Positions 1 through 12,948 of a stretch of 64,000 nt of DNA are shown here, one piece after another. A program made the translations under genes and the position numbers. The notes beneath the pieces are model-generated. The model was not told the DNA's origin. It worked only from the letters and a program-made list of their open reading frames with translations, and searched no databases. Position 1 is the stretch's first letter, and every line of letters begins with the position of its first letter. The stretch is from Channallabes apus (taxonomy: Eukaryota; Chordata; Actinopteri; Siluriformes; Clariidae). The stretch spans positions 53,484,452 to 53,548,451 of the forward strand of contig CM060108.1 of the NCBI GenBank assembly GCA_030522415.1, in the 5' to 3' direction.

Positions 1-239
1 AACTCGTGCTTCCTCTATAGCATGAAGTAAATGAAAATATAAAATTGATGAACAGTTTATTGATTGCTTTAGTACAGTGTTAAACATGGGTTTATGATGT
101 CATGCTCATACAGTATTATTTTATTTACTTTTTCAGGATGGTGTAGTTTATGGTGGTCGTGTAGCTGCTGTGTGTATTTTGTTCAGACAGAACTTGTGCT
201 TGTTGTTTAGACTTGAACTTGTTTATTTGTTTAGATTTG
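1..239. other. AT-rich flank upstream of serbp1
   Basis: This stretch is AT-rich and has no exon-like reading frame or repeat that I recognise. It changes abruptly to CpG-rich sequence near position 240, where the serbp1 promoter begins. Confidence 0.4.
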
Positions 240-422
240 GTCTCGTGCTCCGACTGAACGCCACAATCCGCGCGTTCCCGGATGTGGCGCGCACGCGCGA
301 GCCGGAAGAGAAGGTGACGTCACCGGCGTCCATCTTGCCTCAGCTCTTCGGCGAGCCTCTCGGTCTGTCCCGCTCCACAGCCGCGCCGAATCGGAGGAGA
401 ATCCCGCCGCCGGGGTGCCATC
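240..422 (+). promoter_or_regulatory. serbp1: serbp1 CpG-rich promoter and 5' UTR
   Basis: A GC- and CpG-rich block leads into the ATG at 423. Visible candidate sites are an ETS-like CCGGAAG near 302-308, a perfect CRE palindrome TGACGTCA at 315-322 and a YY1-like CCATCTTG at 330-337. There is no TATA box. This fits a broad housekeeping promoter; the transcription start itself cannot be fixed from sequence. Confidence 0.65.
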
Positions 423-2077
423 ATGCCCGGACACCTGCAGGACGGCTTCGGCTGCGTCGTCACCAACCGCTTCGACCAGCTGCTGGACGACGAGTCCGAC
501 CCGTTCGATATTTTAAAGGCTGCAGAGAGCAGGCGGAGAGACGCGGCCGCCGCGGCCCCTAAACCCGCCGCCCAGGCCGCCAGGCAGCCCAAGAAGGAGT
601 CGCAGAAGGAGCGCAAGAACCCGCCGCCGGAGAAGAAGGACGAGCCGCAGCCCGCTGCCGCGCCGCCGCCCAAGAAGGACGGAGGTACACTGGCTTCCCC
701 TCGGACCGCCGTGCGTCCTCTGCGTTAACGCGACTCCGTTTCGCTAGCTTTTATTATTTTCATTCCGCACGCGCATTCACACAGGTCCCGCCTTCCGCCT
801 CGTGACGCGTATCTGATTGGCTCGCCGCGCTGTCCAATCCGCGCAGCTCTCGTGACCGGCCAATCCGGGCCGCGCAGGCGGGTAACCATCATCCAGTTCT
901 GGTTCGTAGAGGGCGGGGCTTGCCTGAATGCGGGTGCGATCAAAGACAACGACGCCACCGTTTGTGTGTGTATCTGTGTGCTGTCATGTTGAAAGCTAAC
1001 AGTGTTAGCATAAGCACTATATTTACACCGATTTGCTTATTTTTGTGTAAATATACAACAGTATTTGTTCATGATCCAGCTCAGAAATGCATTGTAAAGA
1101 TTTTCTGAGGTAACTTTTGAGCATAAATGCGTTTTTTTTAACAAATACGTCGTGTGTTTTTTTTTTTTTTTTTTTTTTTACTATTCGGCTTCAGAGCTCA
1201 AACCGGATCGATCCAGATCCCTTCACAAAGCAGAATTAATGGTTCATAATTTTACATACATAAACAATCCTTTCTTGTGTGTATTTACTATTTATTATTG
1301 CACATGTGTGTGTGTGTGTTTTCATGGAGTACGTAGGCGGCACTAGTAGTGCAGTGTGTTTGATGAGGAGATAAAGTCAGCCATGTTGGTCAGACACCTA
1401 AAGCCTTGTTATTTTATCTGAGTCTGATGAAGAACGTAGTGGAAGGAACGCCTCTCTGAGGGATGATCAGTGGATCACCAGATCACACTTTTTATGTCAG
1501 TTCCAAATAAAGTACAATCTTCTTCTTTGATGTTTAACGACGATTGGAATCCAGTGGGTTACAGTCTCACTCGCCCTTAAAGACATTGGCGCAATTAGCC
1601 GTTTAAAAGTAACGTCGTCCTCTAAGTTGTCATATTCACCTGTGAGCTTTGCCCTTTTATGGCATTTTGTGGGTGGGCTTAATTGCAAATCAACCATCCT
1701 CGTGAATTACAACTGTGTAATTTACAGCTGATTCGAGTTTATCAGTGTACACGTGCAAGAATAACGATAATTAGTGACATAGCGAAATGGTCACGTTACG
1801 ATGTAACGTCATCTCTGAGAACGAAGTCTGCGCTTTAATTCGGAGACGTATAAAGAATCCGAGAACGTACACGTACAAACATGATTATATAAATATTAGT
1901 ATGTTTAAATGTATATTATAAAATGTTTATTTATATTAAAAAGGCGCAAAGCAAGTTAGGCGTAAAGTTACAGTTTGGTCTGTCGTGTGTCATCACGCAT
2001 TGCTGCGGAATTTACATCTGCTTTGGTACATCTCCTCGAGGAGATCATTTGTTTTTGAATAGTTTGCATCTTTAGGT

Positions 2078-2108
<31 letters not shown>

Positions 2109-5100
2109 GAAGGTGAGCTATGTTAAACTTAGTTAAACCCGCCCACTTTGTTCTTCTAAACTGTTCAACCGCTGCTGCAAAGTTAAATCCTGAAAACATA
2201 AAACGCGTTTGTTTTGAGACGCTGAAGCTTGACATGACTTTCTGCGTACATCCTAGGTGTGAGGCGGATGGGAAGGAAGCAGCAGCAGCAACAGCAGGAC
2301 CAGCACGGACAGAACACTACCCACCAGCAGGGGGTGCCAGGAGACCGCAGACCGGAGAGACGAGTCCCGCGAGAGCGACGTTTCGAAAAACCACCTGAGG
2401 AAAAACACGAAGGAGGAGAAGGCAGCGTGGACAAGTGAGTCCAAAAACAAAATCGCCCCTGAAATAACTTCACGTGTTGGTGATGATGATATTGTCATAA
2501 TATTCATACGGATGATACAGGTTTTCTTCCCTCAGGCCGGTGGGAGACAGACCACCGAGGGGTCGCGGTGGAGGCCGCGGCGGACGAGGAGGTCGCGGGC
2601 GGGGAATCGGACGACCTGACGGATTCGAATCCCGAGGAAAGCGTGAATTTGACCGACACAGCGGAAACGACAAATCGTGAGTGGCTTTGTAGTCTTACTG
2701 AGTAAGTTTTGGTCAGGCTAGTGAGTTTCCATGGCAACAAATAACTTGGTTTGCGTTTGGTTTTCCAGGAGCCAGAAAGTGGAGGAGAAGCGAGGAGGAG
2801 CCGGGACACACAACTGGGGCAGCACCAAGGAAGAAGCCAGGTGGGGGGAGCTAAAACTTCACGTTAATGATGATTGTGAGTGAGAAGTGTCCCCTAACAG
2901 GTCCCTGTCGATCTTTCAGCGAACTGCACCAATCGGCCGCACCTGAGGCGCCTGTGGAAGGGGAGGAGCCTGCTGCACCCGTCGACTCGGAAAACAAGTA
3001 AGCCCAACCCACACGTCATCCCTGTAGGGCAGCGAGTGAGAGTGAGTGTATGAGGTGGAAGTACGGGAGCTCGACCAGGTCGAGTCGAGGGGAAGCTGTA
3101 GATGTCATTGATGTGCTCGATTGATTTCCAGAGAGAACGAGGTTGAGGAAGTGAAAGAAGAAGGCCCGAAGGAGATGACGCTGGACGAGTGGAAGGCCAT
3201 GCAGAACAAAGAGCGGGCGAAGGTCGAGTTCAACATCCGCAAACCCAACGAGGGCTACGAGGGACAGTGGAAGAAAGGATACGTCCTGCACAAGTCGAAG
3301 AGCAAAGACCTGGCCGTGAGTCGTACCGCACTGAACAAACTCAACTTCACTGGAAGGTTCTTTAGGGGTGTGCATCATTGGTTTTCTTTGTGTGTCTGGT
3401 TCTGCAGAGGCCGCCTGGAACTCTGATTGAAGCCGGAGATGCCAACGCTGAGTCACTCCAGAAGGTGGGTCCTGTTAGGTCCTTCAACGTTTAGTAGAGA
3501 GACCACGACTTATTAGATGTGCAGACCACTGACGGCTCTTATGGGTCTGTCTGCGAGCACCTTAGTGCTGTTTGAAAAGGTAGTTTACATGTAAGGTAAG
3601 GTAGGCGTAAGTAACATCTTTGGACACCACGTGGAACATTTAATGTACTCCTCTGACACCGCTGTAACAATTTAGATACTTTAATACAACTCTAACAGTG
3701 TTGTGTAAACTTTACAGGAAAATTATAAGTATGCAGCTGATAAAGAGTGAATCTGTAAACTCTGTAAAGTGTCCGTTTGATGGTTTAACGTATGTACAAT
3801 GTAGTGCTGGGTCGATAAACGATATCATATTGAATCGCGATTTATTTGATTTTAAAAATGATGAAAAGCTCTAGACATTTTTTGCTCGATATGGATTAAT
3901 CTAAGAGCCAATCACACAGCAGAACAATATGACAACAATCAATCAGCTTGCAGCTTGCGCGTGCCGTGCAGGTCAAAGTTAATTTCCTACCGCACTTTGC
4001 GAAGCAAACTTGACACCAGGACGACAAAAAAAATATATAATAAATAAGTGGAAGCAGCGAGGAAAGTGAATCTAACCTCGAGTTATTATCCAAAGATGTT
4101 GAAATTGTTGACAAAAAAGGTAGCAGGAGCAAAAAAGGTCCGTTATATGAACGCACCACCCAAACGACCACACTGAGCATGAAAATGCGGCCCGATGCTA
4201 CTCCGTCAACTAGCAGCGCTAGCAGTGGGGCTGTAGCAAAGCAGATATCCATCGTGTCGTCTTTCGTGGCCGTTACACCTTATGAAAGTTGTTCGAAAAG
4301 GAGCAAGAATATAACACGGGTCGTTTCTAACTTTCTAGCGAAAGATATGATGCCCCTAAGCACACGAGGCTGAAGTTAGCTCCTTATTCGCAGCTTCCGA
4401 TTCGTTTGGCTTCTTATTGCGCAGCGTCTCATTCTGCGGCTGAACTTTATCTCCTTATTCGCCTCGTTACTAACGGGAGTGTTCACGCTGGCGAAAGCTA
4501 CGCAGTTTATCAATAAAACGTTATTTTGGTGGCTTAAACCATTCTGGCCAAGCAAATATGAACTATACAAAACACAGCAGGTACCCGACTATATAGTAAA
4601 AGTGAAATTGTCCTGGTCCAGATTGATAGCTGCATAATTCATTCCATTTTTGTTGTCATTGCATGTTTAAGCCATTATGTCAGTTTATTGGGGCCGTGTG
4701 AAATAGCCTTCATTTAACTCTGAATTGTGGGATAAAAAGAGCCCTAGTGTGTGTGGTCTAAATGTTGTTTCTCATTATTGTGTAAAAATCTCAATACATT
4801 GTAATATATCACAAGATACTTTTTATCATCAAAACAAGTATTTTTTATTTTTTTTATAAAAATCTTTGCCTTGTAAAGATTCTGAGCATGTGCCTATAGT
4901 ATCTTAATTTCTAAGGCCAAATCTGTCATCTGTTTTTGTTAATAAACTATACTTTATGTATAATGTAATTTAATGAACCCTTTAATTTTTGTGGCTTCAG
5001 TTTAAGTTGTTCAACATTGATGTTCAATAAATAATCATAGATAGTAGATAGTGTGTGTTGCCTTCAATTAATCAATCAAGTAATGCAGCCTTCATTCAAA

Positions 5101-5701
5101 AATCTCTCACTTGTGAGCATATTTACTGTACAAAACTTGTCAGTGAACTATGAGGGCAAAAAATAAATAAATAATATTTAAATAATCGTTTATTAATCGT
5201 AATCGAGTTAAAATGTTCAATTAATCGAGATTTTGATTTTAGGCCAAATCGCCCAGCCCTAGTACAATGTATGTTGTTGCTTTAAGAAACCTCTTTAAGA
5301 CCACAGTCTGTGAAGTTTTTTGTTTTGTTTTTGGAGACGGTGGATGCTTATAAAAATATTTGAAAAATGTATAGTTTGAGACTAAACTGGGACTGTAAGT
5401 GAGGATTTTCATCCAAAACCTGGCCAGTTTGTTTGTAACCTTTACATCATGACTTCCAAAATGTAACCAAAAAAAAATGCTCCCTTTGTGTTTGTGTTAC
5501 TAGGGAGTCCCTGAGGATGGCTCAGGCGACCACCACTTCCGCAAACCAGCCAACGACATCACCTCCCAGCTGGAGATCAACTTCGGAGATTTGGGACGCC
5601 CCGGGCGTGGTCGGGGGGGCTCCCGGGGTGGCAGAGGGGGCCGGGGAGGTGGGAACCGGGCAGGACGTGGTGGGGGCAGGTCTGAGAAGGTCGGTATCAT
5701 C

Positions 5702-5737
<36 letters not shown>

Positions 5738-5865
5738 AAACAAGGTAACGTGAAATGAGGTAAATGCCACTGTATAACTGTGTGTTTGTTTTTGCGTCTC
5801 TTCAGGGAGGTGGAGTGTCTGTTCCCAACGTGGACGACCCCGAGGCGTTTCCCGCCTTGGCCTAA
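423..5865 (+). CDS. serbp1: Serbp1 (SERPINE1 mRNA-binding protein 1), 9 coding exons
   Basis: Serbp1 is an RG-rich protein of the HABP4/SERBP1 family that binds mRNA and occupies the mRNA channel of idle 80S ribosomes. Exons: 423-684, 2257-2434, 2536-2676, 2769-2840, 2920-2997, 3132-3315, 3408-3464, 5504-5689, 5806-5865. All introns are GT-AG and the frame stays open for 405 aa plus stop, close to the human 408 aa. Visible signatures are the N-terminal [15 protein letters not shown] and [10 protein letters not shown], an RGG box at about 155-170, the core EMTLDEWK and [28 protein letters not shown], a second RGG box at about 355-384, and the C-terminal [14 protein letters not shown] at the N-terminus favours Serbp1 over Habp4. 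Exon 7 (57 nt, phase 0 at both ends) adds 19 residues that I do not recall from human SERBP1. I cannot tell the teleost a and b copies apart. Confidence 0.95.
685..2256 (+). other. serbp1 intron 1
   Basis: This 1.57-kb intron holds two long poly-T tracts (about 1158-1179 and 2081-2108) and a short TG repeat near 1304-1319. I see no other gene or recognisable mobile element in it. Confidence 0.55.
3802..5261 (+). mobile_element. hAT-superfamily element, degenerate, in serbp1 intron 7
   Basis: The ends are imperfect inverted repeats: TAGTGCTGGGTCGAT on the left against the complement of ATCGCCCAGCCCTA on the right. They are flanked by an exact 8-bp duplication GTACAATG at 3794-3801 and 5262-5269, the hAT signature. 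Inside, at about 4040-4370 on the plus strand, a short frame ends in [11 protein letters not shown], which resembles the region just after the BED finger of ZBED-type hAT transposases. The catalytic and dimerisation domains are missing, so the element cannot move by itself. The precise target-site duplication marks insertion rather than rearrangement. Confidence 0.85.
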
Positions 5866-6788
5866 ACCCCTGACCTCTGACCCTTGAGCCCCACCTTGAC
5901 GAGGCCTGCATGCTTACGGATCCTTCGACTATAGATATGATAAAAAAATTCAAATTGTAAAAGAGAGACTGTGGTATAGACCGTAGTGAGGACTGAAACT
6001 CCGCCCCCCCCAAACCCCCCACCCTCGTGTTAACGGACTTCTCTCGTTACACTGAAGCTAATTCTCCATAGAGCTTTTGTATTTAGAGACAGGATAGCTA
6101 GCAGGGACGTTCCTACAGTATTTGATTTGATTCCTGGTTTGGTCGCTGTTTGAATGTACGGCTTTTTTCCAGCATAGCGTTTTCGGAGTGAGGTTTAAGC
6201 TTTCTCTTGTTCTCCTTCTTTTTTTGGCGTTTAAAATTATTATTATTTAATTTTTTTTAGCAAAAGGAGAACATGGTTGGGGTCTCGTGCTAATTTTACT
6301 GTTATTGACGTACAGAAGTAACGTATCACTTTAAATATTTTAAACAAAGCTCTGAGGTCAAGTTTGTTTTCCTGTTTTTGATTTATTAATTGTTTATTTT
6401 TTGCTTGGCCTGTAGCAAAACCGTAAATATGTGAATGCCTCGTTCTATTGTTTATTTTGTTTTTTTCGTCTTGCTTTCTATCTTTCTTTCTATCTGTCCT
6501 TCTTATGTCGTTGCGAACGTTCTGTGTGTTTTCTTTTTTTCTTTCCTTTTGTTTTCTTTCTTTTTTTTAGGCTGGTCCTCTTATATGTCATCTTGTACAA
6601 AAAGAAAAAAAATTGGGAACACTTTTAAATGTGTGTGTGTGTGTGTGTGTTCATGCATGTCCTGATGTTGCCGAGTGGGCATAGCTTAAGTCTACCTGTT
6701 GTAAACTTTTGCTAGCCGTGCCTGCTCAACCAGTCTTGTAGTGAATGGTTGGTTAAATTTAGCTTAAGCTAACCCGTGGCGGAATCAG

Positions 6789-6824
<36 letters not shown>

Positions 6825-7761
6825 CGAGAGAGTTTTGCGTAGACAGGCATGTTCTGTGGTAATCGCGTAACCAGATAAAAAAAAATAAAATAATGAAATG
6901 TATGTTAGCGTGGATCTCATCATGACGGTGGTGACACGTGTTCCAGTTTGTTTGTGGTGTAAATGACCGGTGGTTCGAGGACCGCCCTCCTGAGGTATAA
7001 GCGATTATTGCACGCACATGCCTGTACACGAGTCACCAAGTTCTCAAACCTGAAGTTTTATCTTTATTATTATTATTATTATTATTGTTGTTGTTGTTGT
7101 TGTTACTATTTACGCCTCAGCATGCTTGGTGTGGAGACTCCGTCGTCTCACCATACAATTGTAACGACTGTTTCCATGGCAACAGGACGAATAATCGTCG
7201 TTCCTTCAAGGCGTGGTTTATAAAAGAAAGCTAGTCACATGTTCACACGCCAACTCTCCAAAACCGATGACGTCCATTTCCTTCATGGGTTTTCTTTATT
7301 TCTTTTGTGTGTATGTGTGTGCGTGTGTGTAAGAGAAACCCAACCACCACTGTCTCTACACGAAGCACGCCGAGGCTTTTATTCTCTAGCGCTGATTGTT
7401 GACATATCTTTGCACTTAGATAAAAGTTTTTATTTGTTTGTTTTATTTTTTTAGCTAACAAGCACATGATCTGTCCCTGTTTTATCCTTTTAATTTTTTT
7501 AAATATTTCCAGCAGCACTACTCGAAGAACATGCTCGATTCAGGGTGAGTGCGTGCACGAGTGTGAGAATGAGGGTGTGTGCGAGAGTGTGTTTATGAAT
7601 GTGTGTGTGTGTGTGTGGTTTATTCTGACCTTAGGAGTGACAGTAAACTGGAGGACACTAGGACATGTAGGAGTCCTCGGACAGTGGGAGACTCCGTAAC
7701 TCTTTGTAGGACTTTTGGTTTCTGCGGATGTTGCTGCATTCACACGTCCCTGTTCAATAAA
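5866..7761 (+). other. serbp1: serbp1 3' UTR region with poly(A) signal candidate
   Basis: Following the stop codon is non-coding sequence containing T-rich tracts and TG repeats (6629-6650, 6791-6822). The clearest canonical poly(A) hexamer is AATAAA at 7756-7761; an earlier A-rich AATAAAATAA occurs near 6885. Which one is used cannot be decided from sequence. Short frames here are microsatellite translations. Confidence 0.5.
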
Positions 7762-8454
7762 CTTCCTACAGGTGTTAATGTCATAATGCCGATCCCCTGC
7801 CTTTTCATTTCTTCTTCTCTTTTTACTTGAGATGTTCTTCACAAAGGTGAGGATAGTTTGGGTTATTTTTTCGAGAGAGAGAACAATATGACCAGGTGTG
7901 TATCTGCCCCCTAGAGACTGACCCTAAGGTTTACAGGTGGAGCGACGCTAGGAAAGGACGACATTCAGCTTTAAAGTTAAATGTGAGGATGTAAAATAAT
8001 CAGGAAAGAACCCTTAGTTGAATCTGTTAAACCTTGGCATGGTGGAGAGATCATTGACAAAAACAGTGACAAAATCACACATGGCATTCAGACACAAAAT
8101 CAAAAACTGAGTATAATGTGGACTGTAATTTCAGTCTGATCTGTAAGACAGGTGTACGGCCGTGACCTGATCATCATTCACTCCTGGTCCACGAGGTCAA
8201 GACTTAAAAATCAACTAGCTATCAAAGTTTTTTTTTTTTTTTTTTGCAAAACACAATTTTTACTGATTTAGTTCACAACTTTTTATTTAATAAAATTTTA
8301 TCTTTGTACAAGATAAAATTTCTGTACATAAAACCCCTCACCATGAAATTTTATAAATGGGTGTAGAAGAACTCTGTTAGATGAAGTTTGGTTTCTTTTT
8401 TTTTTATACCAAGTTCCACACATCCATTATCAACAACTTATTGCATCAGGGAAT
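7762..8454. other. Intergenic, no gene seen
   Basis: AT-rich sequence with T tracts near 8227-8245 and 8395-8404. No exon, RNA gene or recognisable repeat was found. Confidence 0.4.
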
Positions 8455-8990
8455 CTCAAACTTCACCTTCTCCAGGCACCTCAACCATTTCTGACTGGGG
8501 AATCCTGGGGTGTCCTCGGGCCTATGTGGAGATATAATCTCTTCACCTAGTCCTCGTTCTGCCCTGTGGCCTCCTGCCAGCTGGATGTACATCCTGGTGG
8601 CATCCTTACCAGAGGCCTGAACTACCTCAGCTGACTTTTTACAACATAAAGGAGCAGACGTTCTACTGAGAGTCTCTCACAGATGATTGAGCCTCTTATC
8701 CTGTCTGTGATGGAGAAGCGAGCTACTATTATGAGGAAAAACATTTCGGCTTGTACTTTTGGCCATGACCCAATGCTCATGCCCATCTGTGAGGGTATAA
8801 ACAAAGATCAACCTGTAGATTGAAAGAATTGTCCTTTGACTCAATGCAATACCACCCTGCTGCTCCGATTCTCCGGCCAACCTCATAATCTAATGCCCCC
8901 TCAGTTGTGAACAATACCCCAAGATACCAAGATCCTTTTCTTGAAGTAATAATTCGTTCCCTACTTGTACCAAATTTCATGAAAAAATTA
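8455..8990 (-). mobile_element. LINE reverse-transcriptase C-terminal remnant
   Basis: On the minus strand, three overlapping broken frames read as consecutive parts of the C-terminal region of a fish non-LTR retrotransposon polymerase. Recognisable pieces are WYLGVLFTTEGALDYEVGRR, a RIGAAG motif, a DGHEHWVM motif, then ITDRIRGSIICERLSVERLLL followed in sequence by an RTRWRDYI-type tail. Frames change several times and stops are present, so it is dead. The clade is uncertain. Confidence 0.7.
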
Positions 8991-9364
8991 ATGGTTGGCC
9001 CAAACTATTGTTCCACCATGATGTGGAGCTCGGTATTTGGAGAATAACTCAAAGGATGACTTGCCTAGTAAATAGTCATTATCATTAGTAGTAGTAGTAT
9101 AATTAATTCTAATTATAGATTTTTTATTATTTTCTGTCTTATGATTATTGATTTATTTGCTTGTATTCCACAGTAACTGTAAAGCACCTTATCAGACAAT
9201 ATCATCTAAATCAGTGTCATGTTTTAGATTAGAATAAACACTGCTGTCATTGACATTTCTTAAAATGCAACATATTTGACCAGTAAAGTAATACACTGCT
9301 CAATCAAAATAAAAGTTGCATTGCAGACTACAATATGTCACGTGCCATCAGGGAAGAGAAGCTG
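8991..9364. other. Intergenic, no gene seen
   Basis: AT-rich sequence with short TAG-repeat patches near 9089-9099. No coding or repeat signature is recognised. Confidence 0.35.
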
Positions 9365-9600
9365 TGATCACCTGGTGATTCAGTACATTCAGGTGGTCAG
9401 CTGACTTCATTTTATTGCCACATAACATTACTGAGTCTCGACCTGAGTAACTGATCATAACACTGTCTCCAGAGGACGTGTACAGTGGACACTATGCATG
9501 ATGGGTGCCTCGCTTCATGTCCTTCCCTTCTTACCCTGACACGCCCATCACTCTGAAATAGGGTCAGTCTGGACTCATCAGGTCACATGACCTTTTTCCA
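9365..9600 (+). repeat. Dispersed repeat, copy 1 (partner at 42420-42600)
   Basis: About 140 bp starting at CCTGGTGATTCAGTACATTC recur with few changes at about 42428-42570 in the same orientation. Both copies continue into a similar CTTCCCTTCTTACC tract. I do not recognise the family. The window shows only that two copies exist about 33 kb apart. Confidence 0.6.
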
Positions 9601-10573
9601 TCACTCGAAAGTCCAGTCTTTATGATCTCTAAAAAACAAAAGCTTTTCGTTTTGATGAGTCTCACTAACAAGTGGTTTTCTTATGGACACACAGCTGTTT
9701 AGTTCCAATCCTGTGAGTTCTCATTGTGTGTGTGGAAATGCTCTTACTTTCACTATTAAATATAGCTTTGTCAGTTTTTTTTGTTTTTAATGCGTATCTT
9801 TACTCACTGTTCGAGTGAACTTTATCTATGATGTTCATTGATGTTCTATGATGTTCATTAAGTTGATGATTCAACACTATCCTTACTGGTTTTTAATAAT
9901 GTCTTGCACACAGTTCTTAACCCAATTTCAGTCATTTCAAATTGTAATAATTGTTGTTGGTGCTTGATATGACCCTGCTGAAGGGGTGCCTTCTTTTTTT
10001 TTTTTTAAATCAGGTCGTGTATGTATATATTTTTAAGTTTAGTTTATTCTTTCATACATGAATAGGGGTGTGATTAGCATTTATTTTAACCACATGACAT
10101 GAACCACATGACACAATCGTAAATGATTTGTTAAACTTTGCATCAACCTCCTTTTTTTCTCGGATACTGAGCTGATATATCGACATTACATTTTGAGATG
10201 GATCACGAACAGCGGACAGACCAGGTGACTCGTACTCGCGGGACGGCGGAACGGCTGCGATCCGAGTAAAAAACAGGATGTCTGAAAGCTGAAAGTAACA
10301 CTCTGTAATTCTCTCCATGTCCATGTAACTTTATTTCCTTCCTTCATTTTTCTAATTTTTAAGGGTCAAGTTTCACGAGATATCGCAAACTGTTTCATGA
10401 GATCTTGTGAAATGTTCAAGAGATCTCACAATGAAAAAGGCCTTTTGTTGTTGTTGTTGTTCCACAGTTTTGTTTCTCCCTTTAGGAGAAAGTTCTGTGA
10501 CTTTAGTGTTTATATATTATTCATGCTTCAGTTAAAGATATTAGGTTAAAGTGTTTTTATCAGGACATAAATG
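9601..10573. other. Intergenic, no gene seen
   Basis: AT-rich DNA with no exon-like frame that I can support. A TTG trinucleotide run lies near 10445-10459. Confidence 0.35.
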
Positions 10574-10579
10574 AATACC

Positions 10580-12948
10580 TATGGAACGATATCGCGGACA
10601 ATATTCAAATGCAATTGCAAATAGCATTTGCAATTGCGTTTCCCATATGTAGACGCACAAAGTGTGCCATAATTCAAATGCAATTGCAAACTCTGCATTA
10701 CCGTTTGCTGATTCGCCTTCGCGAGCGCACACTGACTGCCAAATTTCAAATGAAAAAACAAAGTCCATTTGCATTTGTATTTCCCAGGTCTTACACGTCA
10801 TGAACCTGTCATATTTAAATATCAAAATCAATCAGCACGTTTGCTTTTTCACTTTCTCTGCGCCGCGCGTCAAACCGCCAAAATTCAAACGCAATCGCTA
10901 ATCCATTTGCAATTGCATTTCCAACACGTTACACAGAAACCTGTCAATCAGCGTCAGGGGCGGGTCTATACTGTGGGGCGGGATTGTATGGGGAGTGACG
11001 TCACTCGCACTCGCCGACCAAGAGGGGGATATTTGAGCACTGGAGGTGAACCGAGATTATCTCATTTGTTTATCAAGAAATAAACACACAAAAATGACAA
11101 ATCACATATTTTCTTGCTCCGGAGTGGACAGAGAAGTTTTTACAAATAAAAATATTTTTAGATCTTCTCCTGTTACAGCCTGCTGGAGCTAAATCTTTCA
11201 GAAATGCTGCGTACCGGTGTTATGCGCTAAAATGCCTCCCTGCCACGGATTGCCCCCCCCCCCAACATAACCTCTATCAAATATTATATTACAACATAAA
11301 TTAATAGGTTTATGATTTACAAATTGCACCAAACGAATTTGATAATAAAATAATCTATATAAAAAAAACACATGTGGTATAGGGGAAAATATATTAATTA
11401 TATATTTTTTTCATATACAACCCTGGCAAAAATTCTGGAATCACCCTCTCAGAAGATGTTCATTCAAATGTTTAATTGTGTAGAAAAAAAAACAAGCACA
11501 TACATGCCACAAAACTATTTTCACTCAACAATCCAAACTTCTGGCTGTATAAAACATTAAAAAAAAACAAAGAAAGATAACTATAGTCAATGACAACTGA
11601 TTTGACAACTCACACAGAGGAAAAATATATGGAATCACTGGGAACAACCAACATCTTTTGCAACATTCCATGAAGATTTACCTTCTTCAAGAAGTTTGAT
11701 AATTCTCTCCTTTGTCAACTGACATCTCTCATGTTGGAGCTATGCGTTATGTCAATCATCTTGGTTCAACACATCCCTAATGTGTGCAATCACTCTTTTT
11801 TAACTGTAGACTAATTAGCAGTTGTAATCAGATACAGGTATTTGTTTTAGAAATGCAAAGTGCATGGTGATTCCATATTTTTTTCCTCAGATTTGTGTGA
11901 TTCCAAATTTTTTTCCTCTGTTTGAGTTGTCAAAACAGTTGTCATTGACTATAGTTATCTTTCTTTGTTTTTTTTTTTAAGTGTTTTATACAGCCAGAAG
12001 TTTGGATTGTTGAGTGAAAATAGTTTTGTGCCATGTATGTGTTTTTTTTTTTTTCTACACAATTAAACATTTGAATGAACATCTTCTGTGAGAGGTGATT
12101 CCATACTTTTTGCCAGGGGTTGTACATGAAAAAAATATATAATTAATATATTTTCCCCCTATACTACATGTGTTTTTTTATATAGATTATTTTATAATCA
12201 AATTCGTTTGGTGCATCATAAACCTATTAATTTATGTTGTAATATAATATTTGATAGAGGTTATGTTGGGGGGGGCAATCAGTGGCAGGGAGGCATTTTA
12301 GCGCATAACACCGGTACGCAGCGTTTCTGAAAGATTTAGCTCCAGCAGGCTGTAACAGGAGAAGATCTAAAAATATTTGTATTTGTAAAAACTTCTCTGT
12401 CCACTCCGGAGCAAGAAAATATGCGATTTGTCATTTTTGTGTGTTTATTTCTTGATAAACAAATGAGATAATCTCGGTTCACCTCCAGTGCTCAAATATC
12501 CCCCTCTTGGTCGGCGACTGCGAGTGACGTCACTCCCCATACAATCCCGCCCCACAGTATAGACCCGCCCCTGACGCTGATTGACAGGTTTCTGTGTAAC
12601 GTGTTGGAAATGCAATTGCAAATGGATTAGCGATTGCGTTAGAATTTTGGCCGGCTTGACGCGCGGCGCAGAGAAAGTGAAAAAGCAAACGTGCTGATTG
12701 ATTTTGATATTTAAATATGACAGGTTCATGACGTGTAAGACCTGGAAATACAAATGCAAATGGACTTTGTTTTTTCATTTGAAATTTGGCAGTCAGTGTG
12801 CGCTCGCAAAGGCGAAACAGCAAACGGTAATGTAGAGTTTGCAATTGCATTTGAATTATGGCACACTTTGTGCATCCACATATGGGAAACGCAATTGCAA
12901 ATGCTATTTGCAATTGCATTTGAATATTGTCCGCGATATCGCTCCATA
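10580..12948. mobile_element. 2.37-kb foldback-type inverted-repeat element
   Basis: Two arms of roughly 1.05 kb (about 10580-11640 and 11880-12948) are reverse complements with only scattered differences, leaving a loop of about 230 bp. The tips are TATGGAACGATATCGCGG and its near complement ending in CGATATCGCTCCATA. Identical 6-bp flanks AATACC at 10574-10579 and 12949-12954 look like a target-site duplication. The inner part of each arm (11421-11640 and 11880-12120) resembles a Tc1/mariner-type terminus, with GGCAAAAATTCTGGAATCACC against its complement. The outer arms are rich in short CAATTGCAAATG palindromes. Frames found inside appear in mirrored pairs, so they are not genes. Confidence 0.85.

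Noticed and set aside
6431..6665. Small hydrophobic frames in the serbp1 3' UTR
   Set aside because: They translate T-rich tracts and a TG repeat; no signal-peptide gene structure around them.
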